DNA from: Apodospora peruviana
Lineage: Eukaryota; Ascomycota; Sordariomycetes; Sordariales; Lasiosphaeriaceae
NCBI GenBank assembly: GCA_033439685.1
Contig: JAUEDM010000005.1
Coordinates: 3,658,001-3,722,000, forward strand
DNA length: 64,000 nucleotides
Reading direction: 5' to 3'
Positions 1-10,500 of this stretch are shown in pieces (the stretch's first letter is position 1; each line of letters opens with the position of its first letter). The position numbers and the translations under genes are program-made. A model generated the notes under the pieces. The model ran no database searches. It was given only the letters and a program-made list of their open reading frames with translations, and was not told the DNA's origin.

Positions 1-3000
1 GTGTACCGGCCCAGTCGTCGAGCGTTTCGTCATTTGTTGCTTCGAGCACGGCGTCTGTTGCTGGCAGTTCGAGCTCTGCTGAAGCTTCAAGCAGCGTGTC
101 GGTGGCTTCTTCAAGCGCGTCGCCGGCCCAGTCCTCAAGTGTCGTGTCCGACGTGGCTTCCAGCAGCGCTACTATTACCGAAAGTTCAAGCTCAGTTGCA
201 GTTTCGAGCAGTACGTCAGCTTCGATCAGCTCTGTGCCTTCAAGCAGTTCTGAGGCTCCGATCAGCTCTGAGGCCTTGATCAGCTCTATACCCTCAAGCA
301 GTTCTGTGCCTTCCATCAGCTCTGATGTCTCAATCATCTCTATGCCCTCAAGCAGTGCTGCAGCATCGGAATCATCCGGCAGTGTCTCGGCTCAACAATC
401 CGGCAGCATCCCGCCGTCAAGCGCAGCTGTCTCCATTTCCTCGAGCAGCGCGCCCACCGAGCCATCAAGCAGTCTTTCGGCACAGTCATCTTCCAGTGCA
501 CCAGAAGAGTCTTCTGGTTCTATTTCCGCGGCACTTTTGACCACCAGCGCTCCAGTTGAGCCGTCAGGTAGTGTACCTTCAAGCAGTGTACCAGTGTCAA
601 GCAGTGTACCAGTTGCGCCGTCAAGCAGTGCACCAGTTATACCCTCGAGCAGTGTGCCAGTTGAGCCCTCGAGCAGTGTACCAGTTGAGCCCTCGAGCAG
701 TGTGCCAGTTGAGCCCTCGAGCAGTGTACCAGTTGAGCCCTCGAGCAGTGTACCAGTTGAGCTCTCGAGCAGTGTACCAGTGTCAAGCAGTGCATCGGTT
801 ACGCCGTCTAGCAGTGCGCCAGTTGTATCCTCGAGCAGTGTGCCAGTGTCAAGCAGTGTGCCAGTTGAGTCGTCAAGCAGTGTACCAGTTGAGCTCTCAA
901 GCAGTGTACCAGTTGAGCCCTCAAGCAGTGCATCTGTTGCGCCGCCAAGCAGTACATCAGTTGAGCCCTCAAGCAGTGCATCTGTTGCGCCGTCAAGCAG
1001 TACATCAGTTGCGCTGTCAAGCAGTACGCCACCTCAACGGTCAAGCATTGTACCCTCAAGCAATGCGTCAGTTGAGCCCTCATCAAGCATTATTTCCGTT
1101 GCACCTTCAAGCACCAGCACATCCGTGCAAGTCTCAAGCAGCGTACTCGTCGATCCATCCAGCGCCAGCCCAAGCTCGTCAAGCAGCATCGAGGTTCAAC
1201 TATCAAGCAGCCTTCCCGTCGATTCATCGAGCAGTGCTGGGCCGGCAAGCAGCAGCGAGATTTCCCAACCATCGAGCTCCGCTCCTATACCTTCCAGCAG
1301 CGCAGTGATTGAGTCGAGCAGTGTTCCCAGTGAACCTTCGGTATCCGTCTCCAGTGTCGTATCCAGTAGCGCTGTGATTGAATCGAGCAGTGTCCCAAGC
1401 GAGCCTTCGGCCTCGGTCTCCGATCTTGCATCTAGCAGCGCTGTGGTTGAATCGAGCAGTATCCCCAGTGAGCCTTCCGCCTCCGCCTCCGAGTCCAGTG
1501 TTGCATCCAGCAGCGCAGTGGCCCAGTCTTCGAGTCTCGCCCCTAGCGCCTCAGACTTCGCGTCGTCCAACATTCCAGTTCCATCTTCGAGCAGCGTCGA
1601 ATCGTCAGGTGCTCCGGCTTCTAGTTCTGAAGCCTCGAGCACAGCATCTGAGGCTTTAAGCAGCAGCTCTGTTGTGCCGTCAAGTTCGGTTCTGTCAGAG
1701 CAATCCAGCAGTGTGGAGACCGAACCTTCGAGCAGCGTCGTTCCCGGATCGTCCAGCGCAGCCAGCGCTTCGTCCATGTCGTCCAGCAATGCACCAGCTC
1801 CGTCGTCAAGCATTCCTGCATCATCAAGTGCCAGTCCAAGCCAGTCGAGCAGTGTACAGTTACCGGCATCCGGTAGTGCCGCGCCGGAACCCTCAAGCAG
1901 TTCGGTCATTCAACCATCAAGCAGCATTGCGCCTTTGAGCAGTGTGCCAATTCCATCGGCAGGCAGCTCTGTTCTTGTTGAACCGTCAAGTAGCACGCCA
2001 GCTGAACCATCAAGCAGTGTACCACCTGAGCTCTCATCTAGTACCGTGGTAGAGCCGTCAAGCAGCATTGCCCCTTGGAGTAATGCGCCAGTTCCATCAG
2101 CAAGCAGTTCTGTTCTCGTTGAACAATCGAGCAATTTTGCGCTTCCAAGCAGTGCATCGGTTGAGCCCTCGAGCAGTGCACCAGTTATGCCATCAAGCAG
2201 TGCCGTGGTGGAGTTATCAAGCAGCATTGCGCCTTCGAGCAGTGTGCCCGTTCCATCGTCAAGCAGTTCTGTTGTCGTTGAACAGTCGAGCAGCATTGTG
2301 CCTTCAAGCAGTGCATCGGTTGAGTCGTCAAGCAGTGCCGGGGTAGAGCCATCAAGCAGCCTTGCGCCTTCACACAGTGCATCGGTTGAGCCGTCAAGCA
2401 GTGTGCCAGCTGAGCCCTCATCAAGTGCCGTGGTAGAGTCACTAAGGAGCATTGTGCCTTCAAGCAGTGTGCCTGTTCCATCAGCAAGTAATTCTGTGGT
2501 CGCTGAACAGTCAAGCAGCGCGCAGGTCTCCAGCAGTGTTCCGGTGGTATCGTCGAGCTCTGTGCCTGTCGAGCCTCCGTCGAGCATTGCACCTGGTCTC
2601 ACTTCCAGCATTGTGGCCTCTGAGTCGTCAAGCGTCCCTCCTGTAGTGTCCTCTGCCTTGGGTAGCGTGCCAGCCGTATCCAGTTCCGTGGCTGCCGCAT
2701 CGTCAAGCTCCACACCTCAGGAGTCCGCCAGTTCGTCCGCGTCAAGCATGCCCGCTGCTTCATCCGCAGTCTTATCCTCGGCTCCGGCTCCTCCAAGCAG
2801 TTCGACAAGCTCAACCACTTCGACGAGCTCAACCACTTCCAGCTCTTCGACCACCTCCACGACTTCTACCACGTCCACCACTTCCACTACATCAACTACT
2901 TCCACAACATCGAGCACTACTAGCACAAGCACGCAGCCAACAACTCTTACAACCCTGACTACTAGCACCACCTCGACCACGTCCACCACCTCAACTTCTG

Positions 3001-3627
3001 TAAGTTCCCCTTCTCTCTTCTCTTGAGCCATCCTCAAGAATGGCCTGAACCATCCACCAGGTGACATCAAACAACATGATCTGACGTCCAACCCCCAAAA
3101 ATTAGACCACCACCACCCCGCCAGCAGTACCAACCAACATCATCACAAACGGCGGCTTCGAATCCAAACAGGCAGGCTGGTCCATCCTCCAGCCCGCCTC
3201 AAACACCATGTCCTACTCCTTCGCCAACACCGCCAACTCGCCCCAGGGTACGTACTACGCCTCGGTCAGCTACGGCGCGAGCAATTCCGCCCCGCCCGCC
3301 GCCTGGATCAGCCAGAACATTCCCACCGTCATTCCAAACACGCACTACTCCTTCTCGGCGTACACCCGCGCCAGCTCCGCAAACCCGGGCTGCTCGATCT
3401 CCTTCTTCATCGCCGACGGGAACGGTGCGACCGGTGCGATTGGGAGGGTCCTCGCCACGGTGCCCAACAGCAGTCTCAAGAACCAGTGGGCGCAGACCAC
3501 GGGTGAATGGGACACGCCGGCTCGTATTCCTCGCGATGGGTACTCCGTTAATGTCAAGGTTTCCTGCCCGGCGGGTATCGGTGCGAAGAGTTACTTCTTT
3601 GATGATTTGGTTCTGATTGCTAGTTAA
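1..3627 (+). CDS. Ser/Thr-rich wall-type protein with C-terminal carbohydrate-binding-like module (5' partial)
   Basis: The frame is open from base 3 with no start, so the 5' end lies outside the window. At least 1172 residues are visible. About 940 residues are a Ser-rich stalk built on PSSSVPVE-like octapeptides, followed by about 60 residues of Thr/Ser (TTSTTST), the pattern of a heavily O-glycosylated mucin-like spacer. One intron, 3000-3105 (GTAAGT..TTAG, phase 0), joins the Thr-rich tract to TTTTPPAVPTNIITNGGFES and a roughly 160-residue domain. The NGGFE start, W and the closing FFDDLVL motif resemble CBM4/9 (CenC-type) carbohydrate-binding modules of fungal wall proteins. The stop is at 3625-3627. 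Inferred role: a secreted or wall-associated adhesin or glycan-binding protein. The N-terminal domain is unseen, so any enzyme activity is unknown. Confidence 0.8.
556..1020 (+). repeat. In-frame 24-bp tandem repeats (PSSSVPVE units)
   Basis: Between about 556 and 1020 the coding sequence is made of near-identical 24-bp units, for example AGCAGTGTACCAGTTGAGCC followed by CTCG. The copies at 656-780 are almost perfect. Each encodes one Ser-Ser-Val-Pro-Val-Glu-Pro-Ser octapeptide, so copy-number change keeps the frame. Later units are more diverged. Confidence 0.85.
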
Positions 3628-4764
3628 GCGTTTTCTTTGGCGACTTGGTCCTGATTGCTACTTAAGTACCTTAGTTAAGGATTTTCCTTGTTAAATGTTA
3701 GTTGATGGGTTTTGGGTAGCGGCTGGGGTAGATCCAGTCTTGGTATTAGTTCCATGTCTTATATCTTTTATATTTTCTTGTTCTAAAAAATTAAGTCAAC
3801 AAACATAAAATTCACTTCTCTTCTTTGATGAACAACGGTTACATAGGGGTTGTGATGGATTTAGGTTCTAACAAATTACTATTCTGCCCAATGTACCTCA
3901 CGTACGTCTCGACTCTTTGATAGTGCTGTTTGTCGCTCTAGTCTCCTTTATTTGAGATGTGCATGATCCATAAATGCTAAATCCGAATACAGATTCCAGT
4001 GTGCTATGGACTTTGTTTTCTTGACAAGATGGGATTTTGGATGAGCAATGACATCATCATGCAGCCGGACGGTCTTGTCCGAGACATGTCGCAGGGTTGC
4101 ATGGCGGTGGATCAAACTTGAACGGAAAAGACACGTGGGAACCGGTGGAAAACAAGATAAAGACACGCTAAACAATGGCATTTTCTGTCAGCAAGAGCTG
4201 TATTTTACAGGGTTTTATTCGTTTCCCAGCCACCAGACAGGAGGCTGGGCCGGTATTGCCAAGACGAGAACTCAGAGAGCACCAGCGCATGGCATGCCTT
4301 CACGATGCAAATACCTACTTATAACTAAACTTATGGAGGTTCCTCTGGGCTTTGTGTTGAAGAGACTGGACAAATAGAGCGTATCTTTCTTATCAGATTT
4401 CGAAATTTCGTGATGCCGTCAAAGCCCAGCCTCTGGCCCCTGAGAAGTGAAAATGATCTCCACCAATAACTCCCGAAGAGGGGCTCACCACACCTTCATG
4501 TACAATTACATCACCACCAGCCACCCCGCGACCGAACATGAAAATGGACGACGAGGACTCGTATAAACCAGAGGCGGGCTTTCCTCCGATCTTTCAACCG
4601 TTCCTGAAAATCATTGCTTTGACCGGTTTACCCAAGAGGGTGAGAGAGTTCAACCCCATTTCATTATTATTGTCTCTGTATCTCTCCAGTCTTTTTTTCT
4701 CTCTTGCAACTGAAGTAAACTGGGATCCACCGACTTCTCTCACTTCAGCCAGACATTTCTGAAT
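3628..4764. other. Intergenic region, no convincing gene
   Basis: This holds the 3' flank of the Ser-rich gene (AT-rich, with AATAAA-like stretches near 3785-3815) and the presumed promoter and leader of the next gene. An open frame at 4048-4377 has no recognisable features. The short frame at 4538-4762 is treated separately. Confidence 0.5.
4538..4762 (+). other. Possible upstream ORF or 5' leader with intron
   Basis: A 74-codon frame ends with TGA two bases before the ATG of the membrane protein at 4765. It also contains a possible donor (GTGAGA near 4639) and a possible acceptor (CAG near 4750), so it may be a leader intron rather than a translated uORF. No domain is recognised. Confidence 0.25.
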
Positions 4765-5484
4765 ATGGCTCCATACCCACCACAACCTCAACCTCTCCCT
4801 CGGCAAGAGGACGAGGCGCTCCACATCCCCACGCGCTCCGAAATCCAACACCTCATCGACCGCGCTCTCGAACAAAATCCGCCCGCCGCCGTCACGGCCC
4901 TCCGCCAACGCCAAAACAACAACGCCCCACCAGCAACAACAACCATCGTATCCCCAGGCACAACAGTAACCAACACCCCCGCAGCAACCGTAACGGTCAT
5001 CAGCGGCGGCGGCACCAACAACAACGGTAATAATGGCAACAGCGACGACGGGCCAACCTCGGCCCAAACCCTCAGCGGCGGCGCCATCGCCGGGATCGTG
5101 ATCGGCTCCATTGCGGGCTTGCTGCTTTTGATCTGGATCTTCCGGTCGTGCTCGAATCTGGGGAAACCGTCCGACCAAGCCCCAAAACCTGACGGTGGCG
5201 CGTGGTACGACGGCGTTCGCGCCGAGCCCTATCCTACCCATCCGCCGCCGCGGTCGCCGCACCGACACCGCTCGAGGTCGCATCGCTCACACTCGCGCCA
5301 TTCGTCAGCGCATCATCATAGAAGGTCGTCGGTCGGTGAGGTGAGGGAGGTTACGCCTGTTGCGGTGGTCAGGCAGTCGTCGCAGCGGGAGTATGTGTAT
5401 GGTGATGATTATGATCGCGGGGCTGGGAGGGGGAGGAGGGAGCATAGGAGTCGGAGTCGGGGGCGGTATGATCGGGATTACTAA
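4765..5484 (+). CDS. Single-pass membrane protein with Pro/Asn-rich ectodomain and RS/His-rich tail
   Basis: 239 residues without introns. No signal peptide is visible. The first 100 residues are low complexity: Pro/Gln, then Asn/Thr/Gly-rich. A single strong transmembrane helix, AIAGIVIGSIAGLLLLIWIF, lies at about 106-127 and is followed by RSC, placing the basic side in the cytoplasm. The tail is rich in Arg, His and Ser (RSRSHRSHSRHSS) and ends in RS/RG repeats with YGDDYDRG. The Gly-rich TM start resembles fungal single-TM wall-sensor-like proteins, but no WSC or other extracellular domain is present. Function unknown. The ATG follows the upstream frame by two bases. Confidence 0.7.
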   Translation: MAPYPPQPQPLPRQEDEALHIPTRSEIQHLIDRALEQNPPAAVTALRQRQNNNAPPATTTIVSPGTTVTNTPAATVTVISGGGTNNNGNNGNSDDGPTSAQTLSGGAIAGIVIGSIAGLLLLIWIFRSCSNLGKPSDQAPKPDGGAWYDGVRAEPYPTHPPPRSPHRHRSRSHRSHSRHSSAHHHRRSSVGEVREVTPVAVVRQSSQREYVYGDDYDRGAGRGRREHRSRSRGRYDRDY

Positions 5485-7578
5485 TTGATCAGTTTTGTGG
5501 GGAAGAAGATGACGGGGGGAATGCATAGGAAATACATACGAGTCAGACGGAGTCGGTATGATGGATTATGAAATCAGAGGATATCACGGTTATTTAAATG
5601 TTAGGATATTTTCAACGAGGGTACGATATACCCGGGCAGGCTTTTGTGTTTATATGTGAGAGGTGTCCAGGGACATCAATGGTTATGAATGGAGTTCTTC
5701 TCTATCTGCACCTTTTTATATAACAAGTTATTCCTGTACTTGTTTCATTATCATGCGTCATGGTGGGTGTGAATCCGACTGGCCTACAGTTGCTGTCACA
5801 GCTACAGAACACCCTAGACTTTTAGAGCGCAATGTGGATATCAATTTCCTATCTTCATGAGCTCAATGAAAACCGAGAGACTCGGGGGGTGGGTGCCAAG
5901 AACGCTATGTCTTGTTCTATCCGTCGTTCCTGTGTTGTTTGCCTTTCTTTTCTTAGTTTCACGCCGTCGATGCTCCTGAAGCTCGTCCCGGAGAGAGTTG
6001 AGTTTGAATTCTACTCTGCCCTATTAAGATCAATTCCAGCCTCATCTCAAGCATCAAGGAAAGCAGCAAACGGGGATGGCAGTACAACTTGACTGTTCAC
6101 GAGATCGCATCAACGAAACCACCTGCCCAATCCAGACTTTTCGTGACGAGAATCAATGAACTCTGATTAAGACTACTCATTATCAGATACACTCGGCTAT
6201 ACTTACACTTCCTACCGTGACATCTTCCTGACTGATCCGTCGACCACACTTTTCCCGCTTTTCAGTCTCATTTTTCTACTTGCCTGCTCGTGACGCTCCG
6301 TTTCAGCTTTTAAACAGTTTGCGAGTTCTACTCCAAGTTGAATAATTCTCCTAGACGCAAGTGGTTGTCTTTTCAAGGACTCGTTAGAAGTTCACCAATG
6401 TTATGTGTGGCAAACAGCTGGTCTAAACATGGAGTAGAAGATGACACGGACTAGTATCGGCTCATTATCTAGGTACTTGGTATAGCACGGCAAGAATGCC
6501 ACTTGCCGAAAGTGGTAGGCAGATTTGCTGACCTCGCCGGCAATAACCTCGTAAGCGGCTGCAGATTACAAACCCGGACGACATCTCATTCGAAATACGA
6601 TATCTAAAATTTAGTTTCAGACGTGTCACCACGGTGTGGGCCAAAAGGTGAGGATCCGAGTTCGTGATTGCGTTGGCAATACGGAATAAAGGTTGTGCAC
6701 AGTATCCCATAGACTGCCGCTGTAAAATAATTAGGTTATCGTTGAGTGATCAGGCTCCAATACATGCGTTCCAAACTTCAGGAGGTTGACAGCCAAGCTA
6801 TCTTGGCGAACTTCACTGGCAACTGTGGCGCCTAAAAATAGAGGATTAGTAAACGGATTTAGTCAGCGGTCAGTCCTTGTTCTTTGCAAATTGCAACGCA
6901 AGATGGGCCTCAGCTTTTGCGCGCCCGTCTGCATGTCAGCCATAAGGCATGATTAGCTCGGGTCACGAACTGAAAAGCTGAAAATCCATGGTTACAGCCG
7001 GCACAGACTGTCAGCATTCGGCTGCGCACCGGTCGAGGAAGAAGCACGATCGATTGGAGAGGCACCGGAGATGAGACGATTTCTGGAACCAGATGCCGAA
7101 GAAGGGGAAACGGATGGAGCCCTAGAAGGCCATCTCTATTCCCCAGCATCAGCAGCAAGGCGATGGGGGCAGCGTCAGGCAACCGCGCTTGTCCCCTTGC
7201 CGCCAATCGCACCTGCAGATAATCCCCAGTCTGGCCATCCTTGGCTTTCCCCGATTCGGCAAGACCTCACCTGCACGAACCTCAACCAGGCCCGAACGGC
7301 GACACAGCAGCAAGAGCGCCCCCAGCCCTGTAGCAAACCCCTACGGCCGTAGGGTAAGGTACTTTTTTCTCAGGAGTCAGGATGGCGCCAAAGGTGTCCT
7401 TGGCAACATCTGCATTGGCACCGAAGTACCTACATAATGGCTGCTGCTCCCCTACTGAGAACCCCGCGCTGGTCGACAACGCGTCTCGGCTTCACTCTCA
7501 GTCCGGAGGCGGTACGCGGACACATCCTTTTCATTCAACATTTGGTTTCCCTATACCCGTCGCCGAGTCACGTCCATC
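5485..7578. other. Intergenic region (2.1 kb), no convincing gene
   Basis: Only short unrelated open frames occur, none with splice structure or recognisable domains. It probably holds the 3' flank of the membrane protein and the promoter and leader of the NLR-like gene. The 200 bases before 7579 are pyrimidine-rich on the plus strand. Confidence 0.5.
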
Positions 7579-10500
7579 ATGGCGCAAAGATACATCAGCC
7601 TCTACGAGGAGGCATTGGCGCAGTTCACCAAGAACGCACAACAGGCCAACCTCGACAGAAAGGGCCAGGAACTGCTGGCCGAGTTCCTGCGCCAACGAGC
7701 GTCGCCCGAAGAGACCAAGCAAGCCGCCGAGAGCCTGCAGGTCGACTCCCAGAAGAAGTGGGGCAGCAAAAAGGTCGGCGATGTCACCATTCCGAGCGCA
7801 TGGATCGACAAGATCATGGGTAACATCAACCACTTCGTCGCCGCCGGCAACACCCTCATGGTCGGCGCCCCCGAGAGCGTCGGCATGGCCTGGTTCGCCG
7901 TCAAGCTCACTCTATCCGCCATCCAGAGCAACTACGAGCTCTACTCGTTCTTTGGCTCCGGCCTGGCTGACATCAGCGAGATCATGATCATCATCAGCCA
8001 CTATGATCGCCTATACGACGAGAGGGAGAAGGCCAAAGAAGCCTGGAAGCCTTCGGGCGTGGTCGAGAAGCTGTTCCGGGATCTCAAGTCCGCCTACGAG
8101 GCCGTTCTCGACTTCTCCTACGCTATCAAGTGCCACTTGACCGCTGGTACCCTGGGCCGCATCAAGCATGGGTTCAAAGACTTTTTCGGCACGTCGATGG
8201 ATAAGTTCAAGGGCAAGCTCAGCACCATTTCCGAGCTCAAGAGGAAGATTGTCGAGGGGAGCCAAGCTGCCTTCCAGGACAAGACATTGACTCAGCTTGA
8301 AGGCGTGTCCGGTGTGCTGGCCGACGTTTCGACTACAGTCAATGACATCAAGGAGTTCCAAGCCGTGCAGGATCAATGGCAGAAGGAGTCCACTGCGAGG
8401 CTCAATACCATTCTCCAGAGCCTAGATGACATTAAGGCGTCGACCAAGCGAAAAACGCCCTGGGATTATGCGCTCGACACCTTTCAGACCAACCGCAAGG
8501 CCCTCGGGCATCTTGAGCAGACGACCAAGCCGCTGGATGACGCAATTGAGTCCATCCACCCCGGGACATGCTTGTGGATCTTTGAACATTACAAGTTCAA
8601 CCAGTGGCAGTCGTCCGAGAACAGCGCCATGCTCCGCATATTTGGCCAGGAAGGCACGGGGAAATCCACCGTCCTGGCCGCCGTGGTCGATCGCCTCAGT
8701 GCTCAAGCCGACTCCGACGAGGTGCTTCTTTACTTGAACTGCGGAGCATCAGAAACAACCGGAAGCGGCGAGCAGCACTTCACCGCAGATTCCATATGCC
8801 ACACTTTCCTTTATCGGCTTTACGGGCTTGCAGCCGAAGGCCAGGAGGACGTCGCCCTCCTAGAGGCCTGCAACGATGTCTTCAAGAACCCCAAGAGCAA
8901 AAAGGCCAGTCAATTTGCCACCAAGGTGAAAGCCAGCAAGGAGGAGAGTCTTCCTGACTTCGTGGAGGCGTTTGCCCAAATCTCCCAGCTGCTCAAGAGA
9001 AATGTCGTACTGGTTTTGGACGGAGTGAGCAACAATCTGCCGAAGAAGGAGCAGGAAGACCTTGTTGAGGAGCTTGAGGGCCTCGTTAACTTCAGCGTCA
9101 CGGACCCCGATGCTGGCTCTCGAATCAGGATATTGGTGGGATGCGCATCATCCACCGTCTTTGCCGATGGTGGCGACGAAGACCCACGATCGATCGACAT
9201 TGAGTACTGGGTCCAAGACGATATCTCGACCGTGCTCAAGGCGGCGCTTGAGGACACCCCCGGCCTGTCGCCGGCAGAGCGAGAGGAAGCCGAGAAAGCG
9301 ATCGTTTCCAAAGCTGGGTCCCGCTTCAGATACGTCACCGAGGTGGCCATTTCATGGATCCGAGAACCGTTTGCGCGGCCGTTGTCCAAGCGGCTGGAAG
9401 CACTCCCTGGCGGCCTGACTGATGTCTATGCCGAGGCGCTCCGCAAGATGAAGTCTAACTACGTGGGTCTATTGCGGACAGGCCTCACATGGAGTCTGTT
9501 GTGTCCCGAATCAGGGCACCCAACCGGGAGAGAAATCATGGACGCCTTTTACGGAACATATGACTCGATTCCGGAGGGAAAGCCGGCGGAAGAGGATGAG
9601 GAGCCTGGATTTCCACAGATCTCTCGTCTGGAACTGGATCAGCTTCGAGACGCTAGTGGTCCATTCCTCAAAGCTTATACCTCCCAGTACGCTGAACAGC
9701 ACTTTTACGTGCCTGAAAAACCCCAGGTTGAGGAGTTTTGTTTCAACTCGGCCAAGTTTTCTGATGACGAAGAGCATACCCACGACGCCGTTTGCCCCCG
9801 CTGCAAGTCAGAGATCTCGCAGAAGGCCAGGCTGTCCATCAACGAAAAAGACGAACACTTGAGGATGGCAATTACTTGCCTGCGCCATCTCAACCACCCA
9901 CTCTTTCAGAAAAGGGCAGGGTTTTCCACTCAGACCGGCTCCCAGGAAGACTCGGCTGGCGAAGAGGAGAGTGTCGCCGAAGCCGGCGGCGAGGGAGGCG
10001 ATGGAGATGACAAGCAGCCTGCCCTGAATGAGGAAGAACCTGCGACAGAAGTTGAGGAAGGACAACCAACAGAAGCCAAAGCTGAGGAAGCAGTTGGACA
10101 AGAGGATTCTGGGTATGACACCGATGACTCCTGTGACGATGAGATTGCCGAGGAGATGGGATACAATCGAAACCCAACCGGCAACGAAGTGGATGACCTG
10201 GACAATAGCCAAGAGGGCCGTGTTCGGTATGAGATAACGTACTGGACCCACCATGTTCGAGCCGCAGAAGACCTCTGGACTCCAGAAGAGAGAGCAGACA
10301 GCGATTTGTGGAAGGAGCTGATTGCGGAGTTCGACAAGTTTGTGTCCAACACCGAGGTCTTCAACCGTTGGCAAGAAAGCTACCCTGGCTATCTGAGGAC
10401 CATTTTCGGCAACAATTCTGAGCCATGGAAGCCGCTTCATGTGACGGCCTATTTCGGGCTCACAAGTTTAGCAGAGCACCTGCTTAATGGCGGAGCAGAT

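Noticed and set aside
808..2713. Long minus-strand and alternate-frame open frames opposite the Ser-rich gene
   Set aside because: They are by-products of the repeated TCN/AGC codons of the real frame and give low-complexity Leu/Asp or Cys/His repeats with no start context.
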